A stretch of DNA of 64,000 nucleotides from Patagioenas fasciata (taxonomy: Eukaryota; Chordata; Aves; Columbiformes; Columbidae). Below are positions 49,405-60,861 of the stretch, one piece after another. Numbering within the stretch: the first letter of the stretch is position 1; every line of letters starts with the position of its first letter. The notes below the pieces were generated by a model. That model was given only the letters and a program-made list of their open reading frames with translations, was not told the origin of the DNA and searched no databases. A program made the position numbers and the translations under genes. The DNA lies in NCBI RefSeq assembly GCF_037038585.1, contig NC_092560.1:56146049-56210048 (forward strand), given 5' to 3'.

Positions 49405-49784
49405 GCTTTGGCAAGTAACACTGAGGGTGACCTCATCACAGCCTACACCTTCCTTGAGGATGGCAGTGGATGGGAAGGTGCTGATGTCCTCTCTTGGGTG
49501 ACCAGCAATAAGACACGAGGAGATGGGATGAAGCTGTGTCAGGGAAAGTTCAGACTGGATGTTAGGAAAAGGGTCTTCATTGAGAGGGGGGCTGATCACT
49601 GGAACAGGCTCCCCATGGAAGTGGTCTCAGCACTAGGCCTGCCAGAGTTCAAGAAGTGTCTGGACAATGTTCTTAGTCATATAGTTTAGTTTTAGATAGT
49701 CCTGTAAGAAGCAGGGAGTTGGACTTGATGATCCTTTTGGGCTCCTTCCAACTTGAGATTTCCTATGACTCTATGATTTTATGA
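49405..49784 (+). mobile_element. CR1 LINE 3' end (380 bp)
   Basis: This is the 3' terminal piece of a plus-strand CR1. It contains the GDLITAYTFLEDGSGWEGAD and DVRKRVFIERGADHWNRLP translated blocks, the AGTTGGACTTGATGATCCTT signature near 49719, and the octamer tail TATGACTCTATGATTTTATGA ending near 49784. The reading frame stays open for 123 codons but has no start context and encodes only the C-terminal CR1 end. It differs in sequence from the neighbouring copies and belongs to another CR1 subfamily. Confidence 0.92.
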
Positions 49785-52700
49785 CCTAGCTGCCTACGGC
49801 TCAGGCTCAGCACTGGCATCATGCTGCTCTGTGACCTTGAGTCAGAGGGCTGTGTAGAAAAAGTGGTGTGAGAAAAAGCTGTGAGAGGTGGGGTTCTGTG
49901 CACCTTTGTTCCAGAGATGCTTTTAAGCTCAGGCTCTTGTTCTCAGTCTTTGAATTTTGTTGCAGGAATGCCTGTGCTTGGTCTTCTACCTTCCTGACTC
50001 GATTCTCATCCTGACCTGCTTAGTTGACTTTCTGGCTTGATCATGCAGCTGTCTTATCATCAGCTTGCCTGGTGATCTGACCTGTTGGCCAAGCCTTGCT
50101 ATGATCACAAGACCTGCTCTGCTCTTCACACTCAGGCAAAGTAGCAGTGCATGCTTGTTAGTTAGGCCACAGTCCTGCCTGCCTTGGCCCCTAGCTTCCT
50201 TTCCCTTACAGAGTAGCCTGCCTTTGCTGCTTCCTGTCAAGTGTGACTGTAAACCCTTGCAGGTTTCAGAATAAATTCCTGTGCTACTTCTGTGGGTAAA
50301 GCTCTCAGGAAGCATGCATACAGGAATACTTCCATGTTTAAAAATATCGCTGATCTCTTGTGTAAAGGCTTTCTGCTACCAAGAGAAAGGGAAGTCTGAT
50401 GTGCATTTGAATCTACTGCTCTTCATGTCTTCAAATGGAGAAATGGCTAAGAAAAAGCACCTGATCTTCTTGAAGGGATGAAACATCCTGATAGCAATTT
50501 TCAGTCACCTAAGCCTAACTGTCTGAGCTTTGACAGTTAGGCTACCAAGCTGCTCCTAAACAAATTAGATGTATACAACTGTATTTAATGACAACCCAAG
50601 TTGCACAATTTTAGTTGCTTGTTTCTGCTAAGTGATACTTGACAGTTACCCAGATTGATGTGCATGTCATTAACAATTTGATTTCAAGTACATACATTAT
50701 TATGTTTTGTAAAATTGACCACTGCTGTTAGGATAGAAGTAAATATATGTTTGTGAAATATCACAGTTGTGAGGGCATTTCTAAGAACAATATTTCCCGT
50801 AAGTTGAGGAAGAAGGAAATAAGTACAAATTCCATAGCAGTGAATCATGTATCTTTACTGACTGTCTTTTGAACATGCAGTATCATTTAAACACGTGATC
50901 CTGAAACTGAGGTGTTTCAGATGACAAAATCAGCATCAAGAATGGCTGATGTTTAGATATTCTAGCCTTGGCAATGTTCCTTTGTGTTTGATCATTCTGC
51001 TTTGATAAGGATGATTTGAAAAGCTTTTAACTTTAGATGTTTTAGCTCCAGCATGAAAACTAGGTACGGGAACGTATTAGAACTTTCTTTTTTTGCTAAA
51101 GAGTACTTTGCTGCTGAGCAGAAGACAGAAGGGATGTACATATAATGCTACAGATTGCAATAGCATTCCATTCCATAGGACTAAGAATTCAAATAAGGTA
51201 CAGACTCCCACTTCCACTGACAACAGTTTCTTTCCATATAAGATAGAGCAGGAAGCAGCCAGCAATGCTGGCTGTCTTTCAGTTCTCAATAAGTCATACA
51301 TATACTGCTCTTGTAAGTTAATTTAATACTGAAATGCACAGTCACTATTGATACTGAAGATTTATGCAGTGTCTTTCACCAGCAGAGAGTTCACAATACT
51401 TTATAAAGTGTTTTTAAACACACATAAGCAGGAAAAAAAAAAAAAAAAAAAAGATGTTGCCATGTTATAATGGAAAACAACAGGCATATGACACACAGGA
51501 AAAATATACTGTAGCAAATAGATCTAGTTGCCCAGAAAGGAATAAGGAAATAGAATTAGGCTCCTTTGTTATGACAGCAGTCCTTACTCATTAAGGTATA
51601 CCCTATAATGAGAGGCCCAAACTTCACTTTTACCCTGGATCACCAGGAATCCTTGTGATACCCTGTAAAAAGGAAATAAAAATCATTTGAGCTGTGAAAA
51701 TGAATTTTTGTTTAGGAAAATGTGTTACTTGAACTAGAATTTAGTAAGGACACAAGAACAGCCATGAGAGAGACTCCCTGGCTATGTGATGAACACTTCA
51801 GAACACTGAAATACTATACAATACAATTATTATTACTGAAAATATCAAGACGTCTTTCTTACACCATGTGTGGAGCACAATTATTCAGGTAAAGAGGTTC
51901 TTGCAGGCACCATCCTGGGACATTTGTTCAGTTCCAGTTAGGGACAGTACAACCTAGTGAAGCAGCTGTGACACTCAGTGAAGCAGTATGATTACTTCCT
52001 ACTGCTCTCAGAAAGAAAATATAAAAACAATGACTATGTTCAGCTCTTCTGTGAAATGTGATGGATTAGACAGAAGTATGGTTCTGGTTCTCCAGTTCTT
52101 CTTAGAACATACCTTGTGCATACAGAACAGGCTAAGTTTCTTACCCTGGAGTGTACATCAGTTAAGTTCTAAAAAGAACATCATTTAAGACCTATTATAA
52201 ATACCAATTAGCCTTCTCAACTTTGGCTCCTCTGTTGAAGAAGCCACAAAATGAACCTGTTGGTACACAGTTTCGAGGAGATGTCTAGCTCCCCACTAGA
52301 AATACCAACTTCCAGCAAGTTTTTGTAATAGAAAATACAGTAAGTATTATCGAATTAATAGAAGTAGTATTAGAACTGCATCCATACTCCCCGAATTAAA
52401 AAAGGTTGTGTTTAGATCCATGACTTGCATATGGCTTTATAACATACATAAATTGCCTGTTAAACTCAAGATTTTACAAAAATCAAGGAAAATCTGAATC
52501 CTAAAAGTTAAACTCATAGTCATACTGGCACTGCTTCTTTTATTCAACTACCTAAAAGTATTTTAAGAAGATGGATAAATATTACCACCTACAGATACTA
52601 AAGACAGGGACTTGAGTCACTAAAGGACATGTAGTTTGGTTTGGATTCCTCACACTGCAATTTGGCAGTTGACTAAGGTGCATAAGCTGGGGATGGTATC

Positions 52701-55700
52701 TTCAGTCCTGTGCCCTCTGCAGTCCAAGAGAGGAAAAAGGCAGCTGCAGAGAGCGACTCGCATCGTGGTTGGACAGAATCTCCATTCAGAAGCACTGATC
52801 TTTCTCCATTGCCCTTCATCATCACTCCCAGGGGATCAGATGTCTGTGGAAATGCCTAAAATTTTCAGAATCGGCCCACGTCTAGTGTCACAGTTAGTAT
52901 ATGATCCCACTATTCTCAGTTTCTTACCTGAACCGCTACACTAAGCTAGCTCTGGGAAAAACTCTGAGAATTTGTAAAACTATATTGACGATGATTTTCT
53001 CTCTCCTTCCCTTTAATACAAGCCAAGAAAATCCAGAAGCCAGTTAACACCCATATCAGTCATGACCATATCAGAATGCAGTGATGATCTAGGAGGAGAA
53101 AAGGTCTCTATTATTTGAATAACTACCATTTGAATATTTGATAATTCTTTCCCCTTTTTGAACTGTGAGACCTAAAACAGGAACAAATGAAGAATGGAGT
53201 AAGACCTGACGCACTTCAGTTCTTCAATTATATTGTTCATCACATCAGTAGCAAAAACAATGCCATTACATAAATGAGTCTACCTCATGAGCAGAGAAGC
53301 AGTTGATCACTATTTAGTTGAATATTAGATATGCGAACTTCTATGTTCTTTCACTTCCTTAATGTACAAAATTGTGCAGCATGCTACTTGGTCTATTATG
53401 GGTCACGTGCTGTTCTAGCACATGGTCCATCTATGAAAGTACACAGTAGCAGAACAGTTTATAAGGATGGTTCAAAGTGAATTAATTAGAGCAGCAGTAT
53501 TACTCATGATTTTGACTACTTTCATCTTGGATTCTCAGACCTACCTGTGCTAAAATGGTAGACAAACTACAAACACATGTGGTTGTTCACGCAGTTTACA
53601 GAATTTAGATACACTGTAGATCCACTTAAACATAAAATACCAATGCTTTTAAACAAAGATTTGTAGCAGAAAAAGAATCCTTAATCCCCAGTGGTGAGAA
53701 GGAGTTTTGTTGGCTTAAGTAAATCTATAAAACCAAGAATGTTTACTGGCTGGCACGTACTGTGGATATATCATACATGGTAAGAAAAGTCTCAATAAAG
53801 CTTTCACAGCTTAGAGGTTTTACAGATTGGAGAAAAAAAAAAAAAAGGTAATACTCAAGTTATTTTTCAAAACTCTTCAGAAAACCAGCATTGTGCAGTG
53901 GCATAAGCAATCCATCTAGTGCCCCTGAAACAGGGACATACAGCATGTGGAGTACAACATGCCTGGGACATTAATAACTATATGCAAAGATTATTGGAGA
54001 ATTAATGCTGTATGTAGTAAAAAAAAAAAAAAAAAAAAAGTTTCAAGAAACTTGTTTATGCTCAGAATTTACAAATCAAAAAAGGGTCATTAGAGATTAC
54101 ACTGTGTGAAATATTTAGCAGCTTCCTTATGTAGATTGATTCTGGGCCACTGATACATGTCAACAGCTCTGAGATAAAAGTATACATTTACCCAAAGCTT
54201 GTCTTCACTGCACACACTCAAACACTCATAGACTCTTCAGTCACTGTTGCCACGTGAAAGGTTTTGCTTTCAGGCAACCAACTCTCCCATTTTCCTTGGC
54301 TGTATTACAGTTTCAGCAGATTTCTCTGCATTATATCTTACTTTATTATTGCTGGATTTTTTGAGTGCTGTTTCCATTCCTTTGCCCACTCCCTCTTTGA
54401 AAGTGTGACAATGAATTGCAATGCTTGTCCCCTCCAGTATGCCCTCATGAAATTCCATTGAAATGTCACTTCTAATGCTGTCTATATATATGCTTATGTA
54501 AATATAAAAATTAACTCATTATTTAATTTTATCAAAGTTGATGCTTCATAAATTTGTATGTTATTATATTTTAATGCTACTTCTCTGGCTGCTACCATTG
54601 AGGTTATGTGGTTGCTAAAAAATTTAACTCCATCCCAAGTAAAGTTCCTTCCTAGACTAGATTTCTGCAATGACATCTATAACCATTATGATGTTTAGTA
54701 TGAACATTCACACTTTAGATGATGTGACCTTTCATCAGTGGATCCTTTCCTGCTCCTTCCTAAACCCTCCAATTCTCTTGCACATCCATTTGTAACTGAT
54801 AAACAGAAAATTAAAGAGTGACTGTCTAAAAATACCTACAGGCACATATATCACTATAAATAACAGAACAAGGTCATTTAAACAAAATCTAGATGAAATG
54901 TAAAAGAAAATGCAGATTTACATAGTAGCAGTTAACTTCCAAAACTATAGTTAACATAAACATATGCTTAATCTGGTAATTTACAGTGTTCTGACCATGT
55001 GCTAAGGGTTGTGCTGCCTTGTTCAAGTTGTAGTGAATTCTGGAATTTCTCTTCTCTCTTTGACTAATTGAACAACTGAGTAACTCAGAAAATAAAAACA
55101 AACACCCTGATCTCCTGTGGCCTTGTGGTTGAATTACTCTGAATTTGGTAGAGTGCAAGCCCTAAAAGAAGCTTTCCCATCAGGTAGTAATCCCGTAATA
55201 TCTCCTCATTCCTAATACAGACACACTGCAGCTTTCAGTCAAGGTTGTAGCCTGAGCCTCTCTTCTCTACCTAACTGCCTGTTTTCACAGATCTTAGAGG
55301 AGCAGAATTATTACGTATGGGACCTCTGCATTGCCTATATTACCAGTCAGCAACTTCAGAACCTACTAAGGGGAGAAGGACAACAGAAAATGTAATTACA
55401 TAGATCTGATTTCTCAGAAATGCAGATTAAAAATCCCTACTTTTTATTTCTTCCATGCCACAATGAATCAGGCATTTTCCTCTTTAAATGAGTAAGGCAG
55501 AGAAGACATAGAAAAACAGATGGATAAGGCTATTACTATTATGTGAAAGACTGGCACTGGAAATTCATTTGCAGCATGTCTAGAGCATCTTGTTTATAAC
55601 TGTTGACTAGGTCTATGCTTAATTTGGCATATGTACTTGAATTTGACATCGAAGCATCAGAAATATAACTGTGTTCCCTTTAGCCCAATACACAATTCTA

Positions 55701-55959
55701 CCAGAAATAGGCTATTCTTATGTAATAGCCCATCTACTTCTAACTTAGCTACGCAGCATGCAAAAATACCTTATAATGATACCAATAAATGCAGACACTT
55801 CAAACTAGTATCTAAGATCCAATAATTTTAGATTGTTGTATTTTGCTAAGATTTATAAATTACAGACCAAACAGGGACGCATAACCTCTCTAAAAGCTTT
55901 AATGCTCATGTAAATGGCTGAGTAACATGTACAGAGATACATGTAGAGATCTCTATTAA
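49785..55959. other. Intergenic DNA, no gene recognised
   Basis: The segment at about 49790-50290 is richer in G+C than its surroundings and ends near an AATAAA at 50270-50275; it may be an unclassified old repeat. The remainder is AT-rich and unique, with poly-A runs at 51433-51452, 53833-53846 and 54019-54039. No exon or RNA gene could be supported. Confidence 0.45.
54019..54039. repeat. Poly-A run (21 A)
   Basis: Uninterrupted A run. No recognisable retroposed body precedes it. Confidence 0.8.
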
Positions 55960-57058
55960 AGGCCTCGGGAGTCTGTGGACGTCCCCGCTGACTGGAAGCC
56001 AGCCAGCGTTATTCCAGTTTGCAAAAAGGGTGTGAGGGAAGACCCAGGAAACTACAGACCTGTCAGTCTAACCTCAGTTTCTGGAACAATATGGAGAAGA
56101 TTATACCAGGTACTATTGAAAGGCATTGAAAGAAGAGTGCAATCGTCAGGCACAGTCAACATGGGTTCACAAAAAGAGAGTCCTGTTTAACCAGTTTGAT
56201 AACCTTCTATGATAAGGTCACCCCTCTAGTGGATGAAGGAAGGCAGTGGTTGTTGTTTTTCTGGATTTTAGAAAGGCTTTTGATACTGTCTCTCACAGCA
56301 TCCTGCTGGACAAGCTGTCCAGCTGTGGAATGAGCAGGTTCAGTGTGCTGGGTGAAGAACCAGCTGAAGGGAAGAACTCAAAGTGTTGTAGTGAATGGGC
56401 TACATCTGGCTGGTGACCAGTCACCAGTGTTGTTCCTCAGGGTTCAAGTCTGGGATCAGTCCTGTTCAATATATTCATGATCTGGATGCAGGAGTTGAAC
56501 ACATCATTAGCAAGTTTGCTGATGATACCAAACAGGGAGGAGGTGGTGTTGACTCTCTTGATGTACAAAGAGGCCTTGCAGAGAGATCTAGATAGACTGG
56601 AGGATTGGGCAATCATAAATGGCATGAAATTTAACAAGAACAAATGCTGGATTCTGCACCTACTCGAATGCATCTGGAAGAGAGCAACAAAAGTGGTGAA
56701 AGGCTGGAAGTAATGTCCTATGAGAAGCAGCTGAGGACTCTGGCTTGTCTAGGTTGTAGAGGGCAACATCATTGCTCTGTGCAGCTTCCTGAGAAGGGGA
56801 TGTAGAGGGGGAGGTGCTGAGCTCTTCTGCCGGGGATTCAGTGGAAGGACACACAGGAATGGTTCAAATCTGCAGCAGGAGAGGTTTGGACTGGACATTA
56901 GGAAGCATTTCTTTACCAAGAGGGTGGTCAAACACTGGAATGGGCTTCCTGGAGAGGTGGTGGATCCTGGTCAGGCATTTGGACTAGACGAATGTTGTAG
57001 GTCTCTTCCAGGTCTCTTGTTCCTTCTCCTCCTTCTTCTTCTCCTTATTCTTCTTCTT
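55960..57058 (+). mobile_element. CR1 LINE, 1.1 kb, same subfamily as 15660-17681
   Basis: A 5'-truncated plus-strand CR1 starts inside the reverse transcriptase (VDVPADWKPASVIPVCKKG region near 55970). The FADD active-site box is kept as [11 protein letters not shown] near 56505-56535. Compared with the copy at 16496-17640 the sequence is very similar, but about 290 bp corresponding to roughly 17200-17480 are missing near 56665. The 3' end keeps a GGACTAGACGAATGTTGTAG signature at 56981. It then passes into a pyrimidine-rich tail of TTC and TCC units up to 57058 instead of the octamer tail of the other copies. Frames are broken, so the copy is inactive. Confidence 0.9.
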
Positions 57059-57514
57059 AAAAGATATTACAAGAGCCAGAACACTACAGGCAGGTCTTCA
57101 ATAAGAATGCAAAAATAATGAAAATTTGCACATAGCATAAAATTGCGTTCAACATGCTCTAAAGCATTTTAAATTAGATCTCTTGTCAATGACCCTCTCA
57201 TTGAAAAAATATATGTATTTCCATGATTGCTGGCCTTTAAAAATATAAATATACATGTAAAGAAAAGTCATACAGAAGTAGAATGACCTCATGGCATTTG
57301 CTGTTATGCTACAGAGGAAGTGACTCCTGAATTGATCAATACAATTCAAGTGATTGCAAGGTCTTTCCACGTAGTAAGACACATAAAATCTCGAAACCTG
57401 AATTCTCAGTATGAGAAGGTTAAAGGCTGTAACAGTCGCTCAGGTTATACTGAGATCAGCTGTGTGTTTTTGCTGAGGTCAGGTCAGTGGGGAGCAGTGC
57501 CACAACCACCGCTC
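57059..57514. other. AT-rich spacer upstream of the CpG island
   Basis: No gene recognised. Base composition changes sharply to GC-rich at about 57510. Confidence 0.5.
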
Positions 57515-58148
57515 TGACAGCAGCTGTCGCAGGGCGCCGGGACCCCGGAGACCGCGCGGTGCCGCGCAGCTCGTCACGGAGAGCGGCCACTGCGGCGGGT
57601 CAGCGTGTCTCAAAGGGGCACGGAACATAGGCGGCATCTCACCGAGCTACAAGTCGCTTGCGCTCTGCCTCCCGGCGGCACCACGCACCTGAGCGGCACC
57701 ATAACGGGAGAGAAAAGGGAGACACGACCGACCGGTGACGCGGGCGCGGGGCACGGGGTCTCGACCTCGCGGCGGCCCGAGTGGGTCACCAGTCGCTGCC
57801 GGACTGTCACAGTGCACGATCCCCGTCCCGCCACCGGCCTCGGCAGGGAAGCTTTACGGCGTGACACGCCCGCTCAGGCACCACGGAAACGCCTTTGCCC
57901 CCCTACAGCGCTTTCTCAACGAGGAACAAGCCCCGCCTGCCCCGGCGGCACACACGGCACCACGCGCCGGGCCTGAGCCGCTCTGCCAAAGCCCAACCCC
58001 GGTGTCTGTGCGTGGCACCGCCCCGCCCCGCCCTGACGTCTGACGGCGGCCGCCAAGGGGCAGGCGGGCATGGGCTGGGCTGGGCACGGCACATCTTCCT
58101 GTTTCCGCTCGGCCGGCCGGTTCCCTCCAGGGCTACGGTAGCGTGAGG

Positions 58149-58157
58149 CAATGGCGG
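58149..58157 (+). promoter_or_regulatory. YY1-type motif
   Basis: CAATGGCGG matches the core AATGGCG of YY1 sites, which are commonly found just downstream of the start site of CpG-island genes, so it helps place the SMIM15 transcription start. Its ATG is not taken as a coding start. Confidence 0.5.
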
Positions 58158-58365
58158 GGGGCGAGGGGCGGTGGGCGGGACGGACGGACGGACTTGAGGG
58201 GAGGCGGAACGGCACAGCACAGCCTCCGAGCCCCGGCGATGCTTCCCCGCCGCCTTCCTCCGTCCCTCCCCGAGCAGCGCGACCTGTGCCGGGCAGAGGC
58301 GAGCGCTGCCGGGGCCGAGCCGCGCTGGGCGCCTTTCCCTCACGGGCTGTGTCTTTTCTCCGCAG

Positions 58366-58440
58366 GGACCTCGGCGCCACACTTCCGTCTCTCGGCAGGC
58401 CCGGAGGGTGCCCGAGGTGGTGCTGGGCCCCCCGCCGCAG
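58366..58440 (+). other. SMIM15: Probable noncoding exon of SMIM15 (75 bp)
   Basis: It is bounded by a good 3' splice site (GTGTCTTTTCTCCGCAG ending at 58365) and a strong 5' splice site (GCAG/GTGAGG at 58440/58441). The 75-bp exon contains no ATG. If joined to the acceptor at 59078/59079, the first ATG in this part of the message is the SMIM15 start. The extent of the first exon upstream is unresolved, because several weak donors occur in the GC-rich block near 58140. The 58366 boundary could also be unused, with exon 1 simply extending to 58440. Confidence 0.6.
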
Positions 58441-58685
58441 GTGAGGGCGGCGCGGCGGCCTCCACAGCGCGGCCGTTGGGAGCGGGCGGGGCGGGCCGCG
58501 CGGCCAGCCGTTACCGGGGGTAGGGGAGACAGGGCGAGGGGCCGCGCCGGCGGGAGGCGGGGACAGTGTCCGACAGTGTCCGGGTGGCGGCTGCTGCGCC
58601 GGGCCGAGCGGCTCCGCGCCTCTGGTGGGCTGTGCCGGGGCGCGGGCTGACGCGGGCGGGCACGGCCGTGCTGCTGCCGACACAG

Positions 58686-58758
58686 CTTGTGCGTTGATTT
58701 TGAATTACCGACTATGGCCAGTTCACTACTTAAAGCGCTGCCCCAGCTCCCTCGCCTT
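58686..58758 (+). other. SMIM15: Candidate alternative exon encoding an in-frame N-terminal extension of SMIM15
   Basis: A strong donor (CTT/GTAAGT) follows position 58758, and a CAG precedes 58686, though with a poor pyrimidine tract. An ATG at 58714 has a strong start context (A at -3, G at +4). Fifteen codons, MASSLLKALPQLPRL, lead to the donor. Splicing to 59079 would keep the frame and add nine more codons before the normal SMIM15 start, a 24-residue extension without acidic residues. This is a prediction from splice signals only; a transcript starting inside the CpG island would also suffice. Confidence 0.35.
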
Positions 58759-59105
58759 GTAAGTAAAAACTGTAGAAACATAAACCTACTCGGCTCTCTT
58801 CCAAAGCAGTACAGACCTAACTTTTTTTCCCACATAGCAATTTCTTATTGGTAGTATCTGAAGCTCTGTTGGATGAAATGCCTAATTACTTTGTAAACTG
58901 TACTTTAAGTATGGTCAGCACTTTGTGTTATGTTTACTTTTGCATACTATGCTGTACTTTTCTAGCAAAAAAGAGCTTGGTCTTTAGTAATGAAAGATAA
59001 TGACATTAAAATAGTAATAGTTGTGTATGTGTGCTTTTATTTTTCTGAATACTCAAATTTTGTTTTGTTATTCCATAGGGTTTTCCCAATATAAAAACCA
59101 GAAAA

Positions 59106-59330
59106 ATGTTTGATATTAAGGCTTGGGCTGAATACATTGTGGAGTGGGCTGCAAAGGACCCATACGGCTTTCTTACTACAGTGATTTTGGCCCTTACGCC
59201 GTTGTTCATAATCAGTGCAGCACTTTCATGGAAGCTTGCAAAAATGATTGAGGCCAGGGAGCGAGAGCAAAAGAAGAAACAGAAACGCCAAGAGAATATT
59301 GCGAAAGCCAAACGAACAAAGAAGGATTAA
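59106..59330 (+). CDS. SMIM15: Small integral membrane protein 15
   Basis: This complete 74-residue protein, encoded in a single exon, matches vertebrate SMIM15 in length and layout. The N-terminal part ([19 protein letters not shown]) is probably amphipathic. Residues about 20-42 form one membrane helix ([21 protein letters not shown]), and residues 43-74 are a highly charged, Lys/Arg/Gln-rich helix ([20 protein letters not shown]) likely to lie in the cytoplasm. There is no cleavable signal peptide, so a tail-out single-pass topology is inferred. Its molecular role is poorly known. The start is chosen because it is the first ATG after the acceptor at 59078, has A at -3 and gives the family's usual length. 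The gene lies tail to tail with NDUFAF2, as in human 5q12.1. An in-frame upstream ATG in a candidate alternative exon (58714) would add 24 residues. Confidence 0.97.
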   Translation: MFDIKAWAEYIVEWAAKDPYGFLTTVILALTPLFIISAALSWKLAKMIEAREREQKKKQKRQENIAKAKRTKKD

Positions 59331-59572
59331 GTGGGAAAGTCAAAAAGCCCTTCCTTATGCAAAGAATCTAAAAATGAAATTCCTGTACATTTTGTGTTGT
59401 AACTGTCCTTTGATACTTGATCTGGTTATTTCTTGAAGTATGAAATTGAATCCCTTCAGTGTATTTTTATCTGCTGAGCTGATTTTTGTTTGCCCAAGTG
59501 ACACTTGTTACAGTCATTTAATCTACAATTTTGTGTTTCAGTGCAGGTTGCTTTTTTAAATTTGCATGTTCA

Positions 59573-59578
59573 ATTAAA
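59573..59578 (+). terminator. Proximal polyadenylation signal (ATTAAA), SMIM15
   Basis: ATTAAA lies about 240 bp after the stop codon and is followed by a GT-rich stretch (TCTGTTGGGTGG near 59585). It would give a short 3'UTR isoform. Confidence 0.5.
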
Positions 59579-60855
59579 AATCAATCTGTTGGGTGGCTCT
59601 AGAGGTAAATTATTTTTTTTCCTTAGTTAAGCTATGACTTAATAAGTGTCTTAAAACTGTCAAATTATGGGGAAAATGTGAATAGTAAACTGGATTACAG
59701 AAAGGCAAGTTTTGGTATACCTTTAGCAGAGCTTCAGAGTTAGGTAGCAATACCTTGCTGACTTCCTTTAAGGATGCTGTGCATGGCCCTGTGGCGCTCA
59801 TTCAGCTGCATGCCCACAGGGGCTGCTGCAGTGTCTTTGGTAGTGGGGCTTGTCTGCATAGAGAGCCGAACTTGGCTTTTCCTGTTTCCTGAACTACCAG
59901 CCATCAATGGTCTTGAAATTCTGCCCAGACTCTAGGAAACTGATGGATTGTTCTTATTCCCTTCATTAGTATGAAGCCACCCATGTTTTACAAGATGTAC
60001 TATGTTTTTTGGTTTTCCCCTAACAGTCACCTGAACACTCCACCTGTAACCAAGTTGTTTCTGCCTTCGGAGACTTTTTGTGCTTCAAAAAATAGTCATA
60101 AACAGGGTGAGACCAAAGGCCCAGGTGGCCTAATGTGCTGTGTCCCAGTGACCCATAGCAGGTGGCTGTGGGGGGAGTACAGGAGGAGAATGTGTGTGCT
60201 GGTGACAGTAGTTCTTCCTACTTGCTAACCTTCTGGCTACCTTCGATTTAGGACCTCCTGGGTTTAGGTGGGATCTTTGTTCTCATGGCCCTTGAAACTG
60301 CTGCCTTCCAGGCTGCAAAATACTAGCATACTGGAAAAAGTCCAAATGGGGATTGTGTTGTAAATATGCCAAAATTATTTAACCTTGATTCCAATTCATG
60401 TTTTTCTAACAAGTGGTTCATTTTTCAAAGCCTAATTTTTATTAATAGTCTAGTTCTCAAGAGCTTGTAGCAGACATCAAGTTTTCAGACTTAGCGTCTT
60501 TGTAAACAGCAGCACAGGCTTGTGCTTTCTAGCAACTTGTCCTTCACTATATTTAAAAATAAAAGCTTAAAATAATGCTAGTGTTCAAATGTGGAAACCT
60601 ATAAAGCTGTCTTACACCAAAGGGGATGAGAAGTGGGGAGCCTAACTGAAATGACTTAAAGTAAATTTGAAGATTTTGAATTTTGTTGGTCAAAGCAAGC
60701 AGCATTAGAATATGGTATTTTGTCATTTTTAAAACACATGGGATCAAGTCTCCATGTTTTTTTCTCAAGTGTTGTCAAATGTGTACATGTTCCACCTTTG
60801 ATACCTATATATCTTAAAAGACATGGAGGAGAACTGATGAAGGATGTACTGCACA

Positions 60856-60861
60856 AATAAA
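60856..60861 (+). terminator. Distal polyadenylation signal (AATAAA), SMIM15
   Basis: Canonical AATAAA is followed about 20 bp later by a GT-rich ATTGTGTGATCTTT element, the best poly(A) site arrangement in the 3' flank. Another AATAAA at about 60557 has a weaker downstream element. Confidence 0.6.

Larger units (their letters stand above)
57515..58680 (+). promoter_or_regulatory. SMIM15: CpG-island promoter of SMIM15
   Basis: A block of about 1.2 kb is strongly GC-rich with many CpG dinucleotides, in contrast to AT-rich DNA on both sides, and it sits directly 5' of the SMIM15 exons. It has GC boxes (CCCCGCCCCGCCC at 58021-58033), a CRE-like TGACGTCTGACG at 58034-58045, ETS-like CTTCCTG and TTTCCG motifs near 58095-58107, and a YY1-type CAATGGCGG at 58149-58157. 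No TATA box is evident. This is the usual architecture of a housekeeping promoter, with transcription likely to start in the 58050-58200 interval. Long open frames on both strands here follow from the base composition and are not taken as genes. Confidence 0.85.

Noticed and set aside
58143..58523. Plus-strand open frame of 126 codons starting near the YY1 motif
   Set aside because: It crosses the probable splice donor at 58440/58441 and is GC-driven. It has no recognisable domain.
57903..58835. Minus-strand open frame of 310 codons and a second of 255 codons in the CpG island
   Set aside because: High G+C makes stops rare on all frames. The composition is Pro/Arg/Ala-rich with no domain, and the frames lie antisense to the SMIM15 promoter and first exons.
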